From positions 34,580,946 through 34,644,945 of the forward strand of contig NC_057926.1 in the NCBI RefSeq assembly GCF_018873765.1: a stretch of DNA of 64,000 bases, given 5' to 3'. Shown piece by piece: positions 1 through 10,447 of this stretch. Made by a program: the position numbers and the translations under genes. The notes beneath the pieces are model-generated. The model was not told the origin of the DNA. It made no database searches and saw only the letters and a list, made by a program, of their open reading frames with translations. The first letter of the stretch is position 1. Each line of letters starts with the position of its first letter. Origin of the DNA: Telopea speciosissima. Taxonomy: Eukaryota; Streptophyta; Magnoliopsida; Proteales; Proteaceae.

Positions 1-1140
1 CTATCTCCTTAATACCAATTAGAGAATTGAGGGATCGTCTTTCAGATGCGGGAACATTTCTACTGAAGTGAATCCCACTTTTGGAAGGGTCAATCTCTTG
101 TCCAGAGAGATCAGAAAAAGGATCCAGTGTGGCTTTAATAGTGAGTAGATCGTCATGAGTTGCACGAAAAAAGATGAAAATATCATCAGCAAAAAGGAGA
201 TGAGAGATTTTCGGAGCTGATCTAGAAATTTTCACTCCGTGAAACATGTTCAGGTCCCGATAGGCCGTAAAAAGTCGGGAGAGAACTTCTATAGCCACAA
301 TAAAGAGGTAAGGGCTAAGGAGGCACCCTTGTCGAATACCCCTAGAAGCATGAAAAAATTCTAAAGGACTACCATCCATTTTAATAGAGAAGGAAGTAGA
401 AGAGATTCAAACAAAAATTAAATTGGACCATTTTTCTACAAATCCCAAAAATTTAAAAATAGAGATAATTAGGTCCCATTCAATCCTGTCGTAGGCTTTT
501 GACATATCGATTTTTATGGCACCATAACCCACTTTACCTCTAGTGTGCTTAAGAAAGTGAAAAATTTCCTGAGCAATAATAATATTATCTGTTATCTCCC
601 TACCAGGAATGAAGGCAGCCTGAAAGGGAGAGATAAAAGACTGAAGAGTGCCTCTGAGTTTGGTGGCAATAAGTTTAGATAAGATCTTATATGTAACATT
701 GCAGAGACTAATTGGTCTGAAGTCCCCAACATGTGAAGCATTATCAGATTTGGGGATAAGACAAATTAGGGTATGGTTAAGTCCGCTAGGGATGTGACCA
801 GTGTTAAAAAAGTCCAAGGCTAAGTTCAAAAGATCTAGATGAACCAGCTCCCAGAATTTTTGAAAAAAACCAGCATTGAAACCATTGATTCCAGGAGCTT
901 TCAGAGGGCCAAAGGAGAAGACAACCTTCCTGATTTCGTCCATGGTTGGGGGGAAACAAAGGGACCCCATCTCCCCCTGAGAAAGGACAGCAGGAAACAA
1001 GCATTCAATGAAATTGGCCTCCAAGGGTTTAGAAGAAGTAAAGAGGTCCTCCAAAAACCCAGCAAAAATATGGGCAATTGCTTTGGGATCTTCCACCTTT
1101 TGTCCTTCATCATTCCAAAGAAATAAATAACTGCATCCAA
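1..1140 (-). mobile_element. LINE (L1-type) reverse transcriptase fragment, unit A
   Basis: Remnant of a non-LTR retrotransposon read on the minus strand, cut by the window start. The frame at 1096-407 has the usual order of plant L1 reverse transcriptase blocks: GPLKAPG..GF near the start, FRPISLCNVTYKILSKL, QAAFIPGREITDNI, and motif A with IKIDMSKAYDRIEWD. Coding similarity continues in another frame toward position 1 with GIRQGCPLSPYLF and the catalytic LLFADD block (about 178-200). The endonuclease domain expected upstream is absent, so this is a 5'-truncated, frame-broken copy. Two further copies of the same element, in the same orientation relative to UGT genes, sit at 6337-10447 and 23335-26335; they belong to the tandem 8.2-kb units and were probably copied with them. 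The 5' limit is approximate. Confidence 0.88.
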
Positions 1141-2428
1141 AGGTGTTCGATCTGCTTCTGAAATGCTCTCAAATAGCCAAACTGTTGCGAACTTTCGAAT
1201 TTGAACTGAACCACTTAAAAGTTTCCGCTCTCAAAACCACTACACTGGACTTGAAAACCACCAATCTCAAGTCCAAAACCACCACAAATCCCCTAAAATA
1301 TAACAATATTGACACAAACCCACAAATTATCTCCTTAAATCTACCACAAAATTCCCATTCTCAACCCCACCTATAGCACAAGAAACCAAAACCTCCCTTA
1401 CCCACCAAAGAAAAAACAATAGAAGAAAAACCCATTATCCCTGCCCCAGTGTCCTACAATAAATTACTTTTGAAACACCAGAAGATGCAAAACCCATCTG
1501 CCATATGCAACTTGGAAAACTCAAAACGAAGGTAGTAATGTGAAAAGGAGAAAATAAAGAGAGGGCAAAAGATTCGTTAGAGGAAGAGGAGTCTGAAGTG
1601 GAAGAGATCAAGGATGAGATCGATTCGTCAAACAGAAACCGATTATCCCTCCTTTGGCACTCTTCTTCTTGCCCAATTTGTTGTGTTGTTGGCACCACCT
1701 TCGTTGTTAATGCTGTGGCTTGCGGTGGAGTTTCCAGGTTAGGGTTACATATAAGAGATAGTGTTTCAGCAAGGATTTATGGTAAAAGTTAGGGCTTTTT
1801 TACCTGGCCACGGTATGCTCACAAGATGCCCTAATGGTTTGTGAAACAGCAGCCATGGCTGCTGGTTTTTTTTTTTTTTTGGTTGCAGGAAGAAGAAGAA
1901 GAAGGGGGTAAAAATGTCACTTCAGTATCTTTTAATTGTAGTTTAGGCATTACAAAAAATTTAACCGGTGACATCATAACTAAACTAAAAGACTTGACCT
2001 ACTTGAAAGAAATGCTAAACTGCAGGGGATGTTCAAATAATTGTTCCAAACGTTGGGGAGACCAAGTAATTAGGCCATAGTACAGGGGGTGTCCAAGTAA
2101 TTTTCTCTAAAAGTTATTAAAAATTCAAATAAAGTGTATATTAAAAAAAAGAGACTGTGATGCACTAATAAGTTACTATAAATTACCGAAATACCATTAA
2201 CACTATAAATTGCAAAAGTTTATGGATCGATTAGATAAACAAAAGTTTTAAAGAATATAAATAGAAAATGTCTCATTTATTTTTCCATCTTCTAAACCAG
2301 AGAAGCAACAAAATTCATTCAAACTATCAACAAAAGAAGAAAGGGAAAAAAAAAAAAAAAAAAAAAACACAAAGAAGCAAACATTGTATGATGCTCATGA
2401 TTGTCTTCTATGAACAATTGAATAAAAA
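1141..2428 (-). other. Conserved inter-element segment of unit A with an antisense reading frame
   Basis: No recognised gene. This stretch recurs almost unchanged at 10448-11714 and 26336-27608. On the minus strand a reading frame open from about 1770 to a stop at 1435 is kept in all three copies. It encodes a Ser-rich stretch (ISSLISSTSDSSSSNES) and ends in YCRTLGQG. Only the unit C copy has an in-frame ATG (26963). The Ser-rich, acid-poor start resembles an organelle-targeting peptide, so a captured first exon is possible, but conservation may only reflect recent duplication. A poly(T)/GAA tract lies at about 1867-1905 and an A-rich tract at about 2337-2366. I do not recognise the product. 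Confidence 0.3.
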
Positions 2429-2518
2429 GAGTCTTGGTGGATTTGAACCACCATCCCCTTGGAACATGCTTGAGACATCCTCATGTTCCAAGTGCTCTAC
2501 CAATTGAGCTAAAGACCC
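2429..2518 (-). tRNA. tRNA-like gene, isotype not assignable, unit A
   Basis: The minus strand folds as a cloverleaf. The acceptor is GGGTCTT paired with AAGACTC (one G-U), the D stem is GCTC/GAGC, and the T arm is GGTGG-TTCAAAT-CCACC. The A box (TAGCTCAATTGG) and B box (GGTTCAAATCC) match the Pol III promoter consensus, and TTTTT follows the acceptor as a terminator. The anticodon arm is abnormal: CTTGG/CCAAG encloses 25 nt that extend the helix to 11 perfect base pairs (CTTGGAACATG/CATGTTCCAAG). Read as an intron-bearing loop the anticodon would be CAT, but position 33 would be A rather than T, and the body does not resemble plant tRNA-Met. It may be a pseudo-tRNA or a tRNA-like non-coding RNA. 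Related copies are at 11715, 27609, 19227 and 42799. Confidence 0.55.
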
Positions 2519-3151
2519 AACAAGTAAAGTTTGAAATTTACAAGTAACCATGAAACCATGCCACAAACCATGCTTCAATGATAATACCCAATTGAGACCT
2601 TGCCACAACCCTTCCTAATATTCTCACATGTATTGAACAAAACAAGAGATCATGTAAAAGAGCTGGAAAAAATTTATTGAAGAGGAATATCAAAATCAAT
2701 TGTTTCTCATTAGATAACAAGTCACTGATGAGCAACAAGTACACCATCCCTTCTTCTTCTTCATCTTCTTCAACCTTTTCTAGTTTTCAGATCAGATTAT
2801 TAGTACCGGAATGGCAGTAGATTCATCCCATTGATCTCAAGTCCTATTGATAATTCACTACCCCTTTTCGATGTTCTGTTACAACAGTACTACTTCCCTT
2901 GATTTCTATTCTCTACAAGTTACTAATCATACGCATTTTATACGTGTATAATACTTCCAACCATAAAAATCGCATATAAATTCGTATCTGATGACTTATA
3001 CGAAAAAAATTAGATTTTTGAATTAAACGTTCGGATCCACATATTATACACGTATAATACATGAATTTACTAACTACGTTCCTTACATGCCAAATAGGAT
3101 AACAAGTGATAATAAAAGTTGAGAAGAACCAATGAGAAGATAGGGGAAGAT
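2519..3151. other. Intergenic part of the duplicated unit, no gene seen
   Basis: AT-rich sequence between the tRNA-like gene and the foldback repeat, repeated in unit B up to 12377 and in unit C at 27699-28331. Short reading frames here are not supported by any motif. It includes palindromic words such as TATTATACACGTATAATA near 3047-3063. Confidence 0.5.
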
Positions 3152-3520
3152 TTGTCTTCATCTATCAACCATTGGATCGGCATTACTTCCACATGGGGGC
3201 CTGTGAGTTGAGCGCTGCACGATGGCCGCTCAACCCCAGGCCGCAGAGTATCCAAATCCATACAATGCGTACCAAGAAAAAGAAAAAGGTAGACAAAAGA
3301 AATGAGAAGATAATGATACTGAACAAGGAAGAAGGGAATATTCTATTATTTCAGTATCATTTTCTTCTCATTTCCTTTTTCTACCTTTTTCTTTTTTTTG
3401 GTACGCATTGTATGGATTTGGATCCCCTGCGGCATAGGGTTGAGAGGCCATTGTGCTGTGCTCAACTCACAGGCCGCCATGTGGAAGTAATGCGATCAGA
3501 TGGTTGATAGATGAAGACAA
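3152..3520. repeat. 369-bp foldback (inverted-repeat) element, unit A
   Basis: Left arm starts TTGTCTTCATCTATCAACC and the right arm ends with its reverse complement. The arms stay complementary with few mismatches down to TGATACTGA/TCAGTATCA near the centre, leaving a loop of only about 28 nt around 3325-3352. Each arm is about 165 nt. This is the form of a MITE or foldback transposon. A same-length copy lies at 28332-28700, also upstream of a UGT sequence. I could not find a clear target-site duplication, so the superfamily is open. A transcript would fold into a long hairpin able to feed small-RNA processing (inference). Confidence 0.85.
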
Positions 3521-3575
3521 TTAAAATTCAAAATTCAAAATTGCCGCTCAAAATAAAATAAAAATGCCAGATCCC

Positions 3576-3660
3576 CATCTACCATCCGATCGACATTAAT
3601 TCCACGTGGTGGCCTATTAGTTGAGGACAACATGATGGCCGCTCAACTCCAGGCTGCAGG
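3576..3660. repeat. Degenerate single arm related to the foldback element
   Basis: Begins CATCTACCATCCGATCGAC and runs through GGTGGCCTATTAGTTGAGG to CTGCAGG. It matches, with changes, the outer part of the foldback arm at 3158-3245. Only one arm is present, so it is a partial relative. Repeated in unit C at 28759-28842. Confidence 0.55.
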
Positions 3661-4290
3661 GGAGGGTTGAACTTGGGGGTGTAAGTTTGGGCCTGTCGGC
3701 CCGAGCCTGCCTTGAGCCCAAACAGAGCCTGGGCTAGATTTTTCAACCCTGAAGGCGAGTTAGGTTTGAAATTTTCAAGCCCGGGGTCAGGGTTGGGTTG
3801 GGCCAAGGTTGAGGCCTCGAGCTAAGCCTAGCCCGGCCTGGCCTGTATTAGGTTATGCTTTACAATTTACTGATTACATTTTATAATTTTTGTTTAATAT
3901 CTAATTGTCTATTGGTTTACCCCAAAAAAAAAAAAAGACTAATTATCTATTGAACAAAAGTATTTAAAATTTTAAGATTGGGTTAAGTTTTTTAATCAGA
4001 CAAAAAGTCTAATAGTCAATTGAGTATGAAACAAACCAATAACCAATTACATGAGACTGGTCAATTAGGGCCAACAAGGCCCTAACAAAAATCATGGTAC
4101 ATCAACCAATCCCGGCTCGATCAAGGTCAATCAGGGCCGAACTGGGTTGGACTGAGTCCGACAAGATTGGGCCTGGGATGCGAATCTCAACCCGGGGTCA
4201 GGGTTGGGCTTGGGTTGAGCTAAGATCATGACTCAGGGTTAAGCTAGGGTTATATAAAACCCGGCCCAACCCGGCCCTCACAGTTGGAGA
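3661..4290. repeat. Interspersed repeat rich in GGGCC/GGGTTGGG words, unit A
   Basis: Two GC-rich blocks (about 3665-3835 and 4080-4285) carry many variants of GGGCCTG, GGCCCGAGCC, GGGGTCAGGGTTGGG and AACCCGGCCC, separated by AT-rich sequence. Such words are common in plant hAT-type non-autonomous elements, and the left edge GGGGGTGTAAGT looks like an hAT terminus. I see no matching right terminus or 8-bp duplication, so the class is unproven. A copy is at 28843-29460. Confidence 0.45.
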
Positions 4291-4503
4291 TAAAACTGAC
4301 AAGCCACAACTAATAATGCAGAAAGTGGATACCTCATACGCTAGTGCTGACATCACAGATTCATCAAAGATTCTAGCGAGAACTCCACTTTCACCCTCCA
4401 CCACTTTTTTCTCAATTGGATAACCACTCAAAGTCTTATCCTACTAAACCAATCCAATACACAAAAATGGTATAACTTAGAAAGCAAAATAATCCCCCAC
4501 TGT

Positions 4504-4511
4504 CTATATTA
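4504..4511 (+). promoter_or_regulatory. Candidate TATA box of the unit A UGT gene
   Basis: CTATATTA lies 60 bp before the ATG, at a spacing that would place the start of transcription about 30 bp upstream of the coding region. The same sequence is kept in unit C at 29685-29692. A stronger TATATAA at about 4250 lies inside the repeat and is further away; which one is used cannot be decided here. Confidence 0.4.
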
Positions 4512-4570
4512 ACTGACTTTACCTTGAGATAGCTCCTCACAAACAATTCTATATCCAAACCCTAATCATC

Positions 4571-5989
4571 ATGGAAGAAGAAGCAGAGAAAGCTACTCAA
4601 ATTGTCATCCTACCCTCACCAGGGATGGGTCACCTCATCCCACTAGCCGAGTTTGCAAAACGACTCGTTCTTTATCACCACTTCTCAGTTACCTTCATTA
4701 TCCCATGGGATGGTCCTCTCCCCAAAGCCCAGAAAGAAGTCCTTCATTCCCTCCCTAAAACCATAAATTTTGTGTTACTCCCACCTGTTAATCTTGATGA
4801 TCTCTCCTCCGATGTACCTCCCGAAGTTCGCATTCGTCTCACCGTTGCTCCTTGTCTTCCCTCTCTTTGCGACGTACTTAAGAAGGACTTAAGTACCACT
4901 TCTCGTCTCTCTGCCTTAGTTGTTGATCCATTTGGGATTGATGCCTTCGAAGTCGCCAAGGAATTCCAGGTTTTGTCTTACCTCTTCTTTCCCGGTCCAG
5001 CTATTTCATTATGGTTGTTCTTTTATTTGCCAAAGCTAGATGAGATGTACTCTTGTGAGTATAGAGACCTACCCGAACCGGTTAAATTACCCGGGTGTGT
5101 ACCGATTCATGGAAGTGATTTGTTTCACCCGATTCAGGATCGAAAGAATGAAGCCTATTCATGTATTCTTAGCTTATGTAGAGGTGTTTTATTGGCTGAT
5201 GGTATTTTATTGAATAGTTTCATGGATTTGGAACCGGGTGCAATCAAGGCTTTTATGGAAGGTGGAGAGTTGTGCACCCAACCAATCTATCCGGTTGGAC
5301 CACTCATAAGAACCGGTTCAGGAGATGAGGGTGATCCAAATGAATGTCTTAAGTGGTTGGATGATCAACCAGATGGGTCTGTTGTGTTTGTTTCGTTTGG
5401 GAGTGGAGGAGTTTTGTCACCAGGGCAGCTCAATGAATTGGCCTTTGGATTGGAACAAAGTGAGCAAAGATTTTTATGGGTTATTAGAAGCCCAACTCGT
5501 AAATCTGTGCAAGCCAACTTCTTTAATGCCCAAAGCATTGAGGATCCATTTTCGTACCTACCAAAAGGGTTCTTGGAGAGGACCAAAGGAAGAGGGCTTG
5601 TGGTGCCCTCATGGGCTCCTCAGATCCAAGTTCTAAACCATGGTTCGACTGGAGGGTTTTTGACTCATTGTGGGTGGAACTCAACTTTGGAGAGCATTGT
5701 CCATGGTGTGCCTTTGATTGCTTGGCCACTCTTTGCAGAGCAAAGGATGAATGCAGTGATGCTAGTGGAGGACATGAAGGTGGCATTGAGGCCCAAAGAG
5801 AGAGAAGATGGAATTATTGGGCAAGAAGAGATTGCAAAGGTGGTGAGGAGTCTAATGGAAGGAGAAGAAGGGCAGAGTGTGAGAAGTAGGATGAGGGAGC
5901 TCAAGGATGCAGCAGCCAGGGTTTTAAGTGAAGAAGGGTCTTCAACACTATCACTCTCTGAGGTAGCACAGAAATGGAGGACCCATTAG
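4571..5989 (+). CDS. UDP-glycosyltransferase, UGT72 family (hydroquinone/monolignol glucosyltransferase-like), intact copy A
   Basis: Single-exon family 1 glycosyltransferase of 472 residues, the normal length. It should transfer glucose from UDP-glucose to a phenolic hydroxyl in the cytosol; no signal peptide or membrane anchor is seen. The N-terminal LPSPGMGHLIPLAEFAKRL holds the catalytic His (H21), and VVDPFG supplies the partner Asp (D119). The donor-binding PSPG box is complete from W348 to Q391 (44 residues, bases 5612-5743) with HCGWNS at 366-371 and the terminal E390-Q391 that contacts the sugar. The sequence style (LPPVNLDDL, CEYRDLPEP, NSFMDLEPG, ECLKWLDDQP) is that of UGT72 enzymes such as arbutin synthase. 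The start is the first ATG and gives the usual short leader before the catalytic His. It is the only undamaged UGT in the 8.2-kb array. The acceptor is unknown. Confidence 0.96.
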   Translation: MEEEAEKATQIVILPSPGMGHLIPLAEFAKRLVLYHHFSVTFIIPWDGPLPKAQKEVLHSLPKTINFVLLPPVNLDDLSSDVPPEVRIRLTVAPCLPSLCDVLKKDLSTTSRLSALVVDPFGIDAFEVAKEFQVLSYLFFPGPAISLWLFFYLPKLDEMYSCEYRDLPEPVKLPGCVPIHGSDLFHPIQDRKNEAYSCILSLCRGVLLADGILLNSFMDLEPGAIKAFMEGGELCTQPIYPVGPLIRTGSGDEGDPNECLKWLDDQPDGSVVFVSFGSGGVLSPGQLNELAFGLEQSEQRFLWVIRSPTRKSVQANFFNAQSIEDPFSYLPKGFLERTKGRGLVVPSWAPQIQVLNHGSTGGFLTHCGWNSTLESIVHGVPLIAWPLFAEQRMNAVMLVEDMKVALRPKEREDGIIGQEEIAKVVRSLMEGEEGQSVRSRMRELKDAAARVLSEEGSSTLSLSEVAQKWRTH

Positions 5990-6170
5990 CCATTAATAGA
6001 ATTTTGGAACCATGTTTCTCTTCACTATGGTGAAAAGAGAATCTCTTCTTCAATGGGATTTGATCCTATTATTGGATTGGTTTTGGGTATTTTCTACTAT
6101 GTCCAATAGGGGTGGAAGTTAATGATGAACCCATAGTCTAATCATGACCTCACATCAGAATTGACACCAT

Positions 6171-6309
6171 GGGTCCCTTGAGGAAAAATTTAGTCCTATA
6201 ATTTTCTTTTCATTTTCTTGTGTGTTTGTTTGGCTGGAAACTGGATCCATGAGGAAAAATGTAGTCCTACAAGTTTCTTTTTCATTTTTTTGTTTGTTTG
6301 GCTGGAAAC
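6171..6309. repeat. Two-copy direct repeat in the UGT 3' flank
   Basis: Two imperfect copies of about 70 bp (6171-6240 and 6243-6309), each with TGAGGAAAAAT, TAGTCCTA, a TTTC/TTTG-rich stretch and GTTTGGCTGGAAAC. The arrangement is also present downstream of the unit B UGT at about 23168-23308. It lies in what may be the 3' untranslated or downstream region. Confidence 0.6.
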
Positions 6310-6490
6310 ATCTTGTAGTATTACATTGACACCATTGTTTTATTTTTTTATTTTTATGGAAAATATATATATTAAACATAGTGGGAAATGACAGAGTTCA
6401 TATTGTGGGCATTCTTAGCCAGGTTCATTGCTATAGATAGACAAAAAGTTTCTTCTAGAGTCCTATAATGTACATCTTGAGATAAGTCCG

Positions 6491-7610
6491 TGTTGCGTCA
6501 AGAAATCGTTCGGTGGTTCCTCGAGTGCCGTAATCTGCAAAAGGACCAGGGTGACAAAGGAGAACCAGTGTGGTTCCGGCCTAGGACTTTCCGATGCCTA
6601 AGTAGATCTCTCTGGGCAAATAGATGAATAGTTAGAATTCAAGATATTCCAGATGGGTTGATGGGGTGGAATACCTCTGCTTTTATAGTAGAGTGTGGCG
6701 GTGTGGAGAGTCCCAGTCGATGGCGAGTAATCCTCGTAGTTGATAGAGTCCTTGGGTAGCAGGGTTCTTCCTTGGTTGGATGTCTCCCTAAGGGAGGTAG
6801 TGTCCCAGTAGGGTTGATGTCCTTAGTAGATATACGTTTGCACTTGTTGGATAAGGTCTTTGGTGTTTGAGTCCGTCAGGGACGACGTGGCTGGTAAGTG
6901 GTGATCCAGAGTCCTTGAGATGGTGCATGTCTTGTTGATGGCGGCAGTAGTGGCCTGGTCTTATGTCAGGGTCTACGTCCGCGGTCAGATCTGTACCCGA
7001 GTTTAGGTCCATGCCTGTCTGAGGTCCATGCCCCTAGGCAGTCCACGCCCATAGGCAATCTGTGCCCATGGGGGTTTGCGCCCATAGGGGTTCGAGCCCA
7101 AGGGAGTCCGCGCCCATGGGGGGTCGACGCCCGTGAGGAGTCCACGCCTGTGCCTTGGGTTCAGGCTCCTGGGCCTCGATCTACTTCGGTTCGCGCTTGT
7201 GCCCTGGGTCTGCGCCCCTGGGCATCAATCTACTTCGGTCCGTGCTTTGTCCTGGTCCGCGTCCCTGGGCCTCGATCCGCTTCGGTTTGCGCTTGTGTGC
7301 CTTGGTTTGCGCTCGCCTTTGGTTCGCGCCCATCTAGGTCCGCCCCCGTCTCTGGTCCGCACCCATCTAGGTTTGCGCCCATCTAGGACTGCACCCATCT
7401 AGGTCCGCGCCCCTCTCTTGGTCCACGCTCCTCTCTTGGTCTGCACCCGTCTCTGGTCCACGCCTATGGCCGTGCCTGTCTGGTCCGAGCTCATGGCCGC
7501 GCTTGTGGATCGTATCAGAGCTGGTTCTCCACCGGGCCTGGGATGGTCCACCTCCTTGGGTTAGGACACATGGCTGCTTGTGATTGGCCGGTGTGATTTT
7601 GGGTTTATCA
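6491..7610 (-). mobile_element. Solo LTR (Ty3/Gypsy-type) with 5-bp target duplication
   Basis: The segment starts TGTTGCGTCAAG and ends GGGTTTATCA, so it has TG..CA ends on either strand, and it is flanked by GTCCG at 6486-6490 and 7611-7615. The uninterrupted site is visible in the sister LINE near 23485, which reads straight through GTCCGATATATA. On the minus strand it has CTATAAAAG (6684-6692) followed by ACTTAGGCATCGGA, which resembles the leader of plant Gypsy LTRs, so I orient it minus. The LTR at 32199-32753 shares that word and the GCAACA end. No internal region remains, as expected after LTR-LTR recombination. Confidence 0.9.
7013..7500. repeat. Degenerate GC-rich minisatellite inside the solo LTR
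   Basis: Variants of an 18-24 bp word (GTCCGCGCCCATCTAGG, GTCTGCACCCGTCTCTG, GTCCATGCCCCTAGGCA and similar) follow one another for nearly 500 bp. The long reading frames across it (for example 7133-7402) come from this base composition. It accounts for almost half of the LTR length. Confidence 0.75.
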
Positions 7611-10447
7611 GTCCGATATATATAATAGGTCCTTACAAAGATTCCAAGGCCAGGGGCATTTGGTTGGAGATGGAAGAACATCAGTGATCCTTTTGTTGGC
7701 ACACCAAATTTCTTTAATCTTCAACCCAATGCTGGCAGCATGGTCAAGTCCTTTTCGAATCCCAAAAAGGTCTGGAACTAGCTCTTCAGTAGTTCGGATG
7801 TTTCCTGCAGCAAAAAAATTAAACCTTCCATTTATAAAAAAGATATAGGACGACCCTGCTACATTCAGTCCAGGTATATGGTTTCCTACATAGATTAAAA
7901 CATGGAAATTGAGCAAGGGTAAGTTAAAAGAATATGTGTTAAGGGAGACCAATGGACTCTGTTGTATTACAGCCTGGGATGAAAAGGAGGGTAGGGGGAA
8001 TAATTTTAGATCAAACAACCATTTGTGGATGTGATCCATAATCCACTTTGGATCAGGCTTCTCCGAGCCAATAACTACTTTGTTCCTAACTGTCCAAATG
8101 TACTAACACGTAATGATAAATACGCTAAAAAACCATAAAACATCTTGTTTAACAGACTTTAACTGAAGATAAAAAACAAAAAGAAATGTTTCAGACCTTC
8201 AAATACCAGGAAATCAGTTCTTAACCCCAAGGGTCCTACCTCCCAAATGTGTTTAACCCAATCACAAGATAAGTAAAGTTGCCATGAAGATTCAACACCA
8301 TTTCCACAAAGAGCATAGGAGGATTCAATCTGGATCCATTTCGATAGAGTAGCCTTGGTAGGGATTCCTGCATTTATCAAACGCCAGAAGAAGAACTTAA
8401 ATTTTGGGTGAATCTGAAATTTCCAAAAGAATTTCCACCAAGAAATAAAATCAAAAGAATCATTAGCAGAAAGTGAGATTAATTCATGTGCAACGAATTT
8501 GGTGGTGAGGTTACCGTTCTTGGCCTTAAGGCACCACCATCTATCCTCAGAATCTGAAGTGTTCAAGGGTTGGATACGAGATGAAAGATGTAGAGGGATA
8601 CAGTTATTGATAGATTCAATTTTCCATTCGGTGCCTTCTTTAAAAATACCTACTTATTTCACCCTGTCAGAGGTAGTAAGTGGGTGTTTAGAAGAATGAG
8701 GGAGATTACCTGAGATGGAGGGAACCCATTTATCAAACCAGAAATGGGTGGTTTTACCATTGCCAATCTTTTTGATTACAAACTTTTCCAATTGAGGAAT
8801 AACATGTGAAATACTATTCAAAGTCCATGAATCTTTTCTAGCTCGAGTAAGGGGGTCAAAGAAAGACAATTTTGGGAAATACCTGGCTTTTAAAATTCTG
8901 GCCCACAACATGGCCGGTTCAGTGATCAATCTCCATCCTAACTTCAAGAATAAAGCTTGGTTATGGTGTTCAGCTTTCCGAAAACCCAATTCCTCAGTAG
9001 TCTTAGGGGTGCACATTCTTTCCCAAGAAATGAGGGAAGTTTTTTTCTTGTGCCTACTACCATTCCCCAACCAAAAATTAAGGCAGAGGGAGTCAATATT
9101 TCGGAAAATTTTGAGGGGGAAGAGGAAGCAATTCAATAAGTACGCCGGAGTTGGTGCCAAAATTGATTGAATAAGTACACTACGTTCAACATAAGATAGA
9201 AAATTGGTCTTCCAAGAGGATAACATCCTTTGCATTCTAGATACCACCCCTTTTAATTCCCTAACTTTGGACCTGCCATGAAAAAGGTTAGTACCTAGGT
9301 AGATTGAGTCCTTAGACATCTCCTTAATACCAATTAGAGAACTGAGGGATCATCTTTCAGATACGGGAACATTTCTGCTGAAGTGAATCCCACTTTTGGA
9401 AAGATTAATCTCCTGTCCAAAGAGATCAGAAAAAAGATCCAATATGGCTTTAATGGTGAGCAGATCGTCATGAGTTGCACGACCAAAGATGAAAATATCA
9501 TCAGCAAAAAGGAGATGAGAGATTTCCGGAGCTGATCTAGAAATTTTAACTCCGTGAAACATGTTCAGGTCCCGATAGGCCAAAAAAAGTCAAGAGAGAA
9601 CTTCCATTGCCACAATAAAGAGGTAAGGGCTAAGGGGGCACCCTTGTCGAATACCCCTAGAACCATGAAAAAATTCAAAAGGACTGCCATCCATTTTAAT
9701 AGAGAAGGAAGTAGAAGAGATTAAAACAAAAATTAAACTGGACCATTTTTCTCCAAATCCCAAAAATTTAAAATTAGAGATAATTAGGTCCCATTTAATC
9801 CTGTTGTAGGCTTTTGACATATCAATTTTTATGGCAACATAACCCACTTTACCTCTAGTGTGCTTTAGAAAGTGAAAAATTTCATGAGCAATAATAATAT
9901 TATCTGTTATCTGCCTACTAGGAATGAAGGCAGGCTGAAAGGGAGAGATAAAAGACTGAAGAGTGCCTCCGAGTCTGGTGGCAATAAGTTTAGATAAGAT
10001 CTTATATGTAATAATGCAGAGACTAATTGGTCTAAAGTCCCCAACATGTGAAGCATTATTAGACTTGAGGATAAGACAAATTAGGGTATTGTAAGTCCGC
10101 TAGGGATGTGACCAGTGTTAAAAAAGTCCAAGGCTAAGTTCAAAAGATCTAGATGAACCAGCTCCCAGAATTTTTGAAAAAAACCAGCATTGAAACCATC
10201 AATTCCAAGAGCTTTCAGAGGGCCAAAGGAGAAGATAACCTTCTTGATTTCATTCAAGGTTGGGGGGAAACAAAGGGACCCCAACTTCCCCGGAGAAAGG
10301 ACAGCGAGAAACAGGCATTCACCAAGGGTTTAGAAGAAGTAAAGAGGTCCTTCAAAAACCCAGCAAAAATATGGGCAATTGCTTTGGGATCTTCCACCTT
10401 TTGTCCTTCATCATTCCAAAGAAATAAATAACCACATCCAAAGGTGT

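Larger units (their letters stand above)
6337..10447 (-). mobile_element. LINE (L1-type), 5'-truncated, interrupted by a solo LTR, units A/B junction
   Basis: Read on the minus strand, from the 5' side at about 10447 to a poly(A)-like end seen as TTTTATTTTTTTATTTTT at 6337-6354. Coding blocks in order: GPLKALGIDGF at about 10240, motif A IKIDMSKAYNRIKWD at 9847-9800, GIRQGCPLSPYLF at about 9650, LLFADDIFIF at 9520-9490, the thumb/connection block in frame 9319-8654, a zf-RVT-like block (FFFWRLINAGIPTKATLSKWI..CDWVKHIW) at 8566-8159, and a degenerate RNase H-like tail at 8039-7608. At least six frame changes or stops make it non-functional. The endonuclease domain is missing. A 1120-bp LTR was later inserted at 6491-7610. 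The sister copy at 23335-26335 lacks that LTR. Confidence 0.9.

Noticed and set aside
2429..2518. Plastid or mitochondrial DNA insertion as the source of the tRNA
   Set aside because: No flanking organelle genes or organelle-like sequence, and eukaryotic A/B boxes with a T-run terminator fit a nuclear Pol III unit better.
3172..3507. 111-codon frame as a gene
   Set aside because: It lies entirely within the foldback hairpin; openness follows from base composition.
4744..5904. Minus-strand and frame-shifted frames overlapping the UGT gene
   Set aside because: Shadows of the UGT coding sequence; they recur in each UGT copy for that reason.
7133..7402. Overlapping repetitive reading frames
   Set aside because: They come from the GC-rich minisatellite in the solo LTR.
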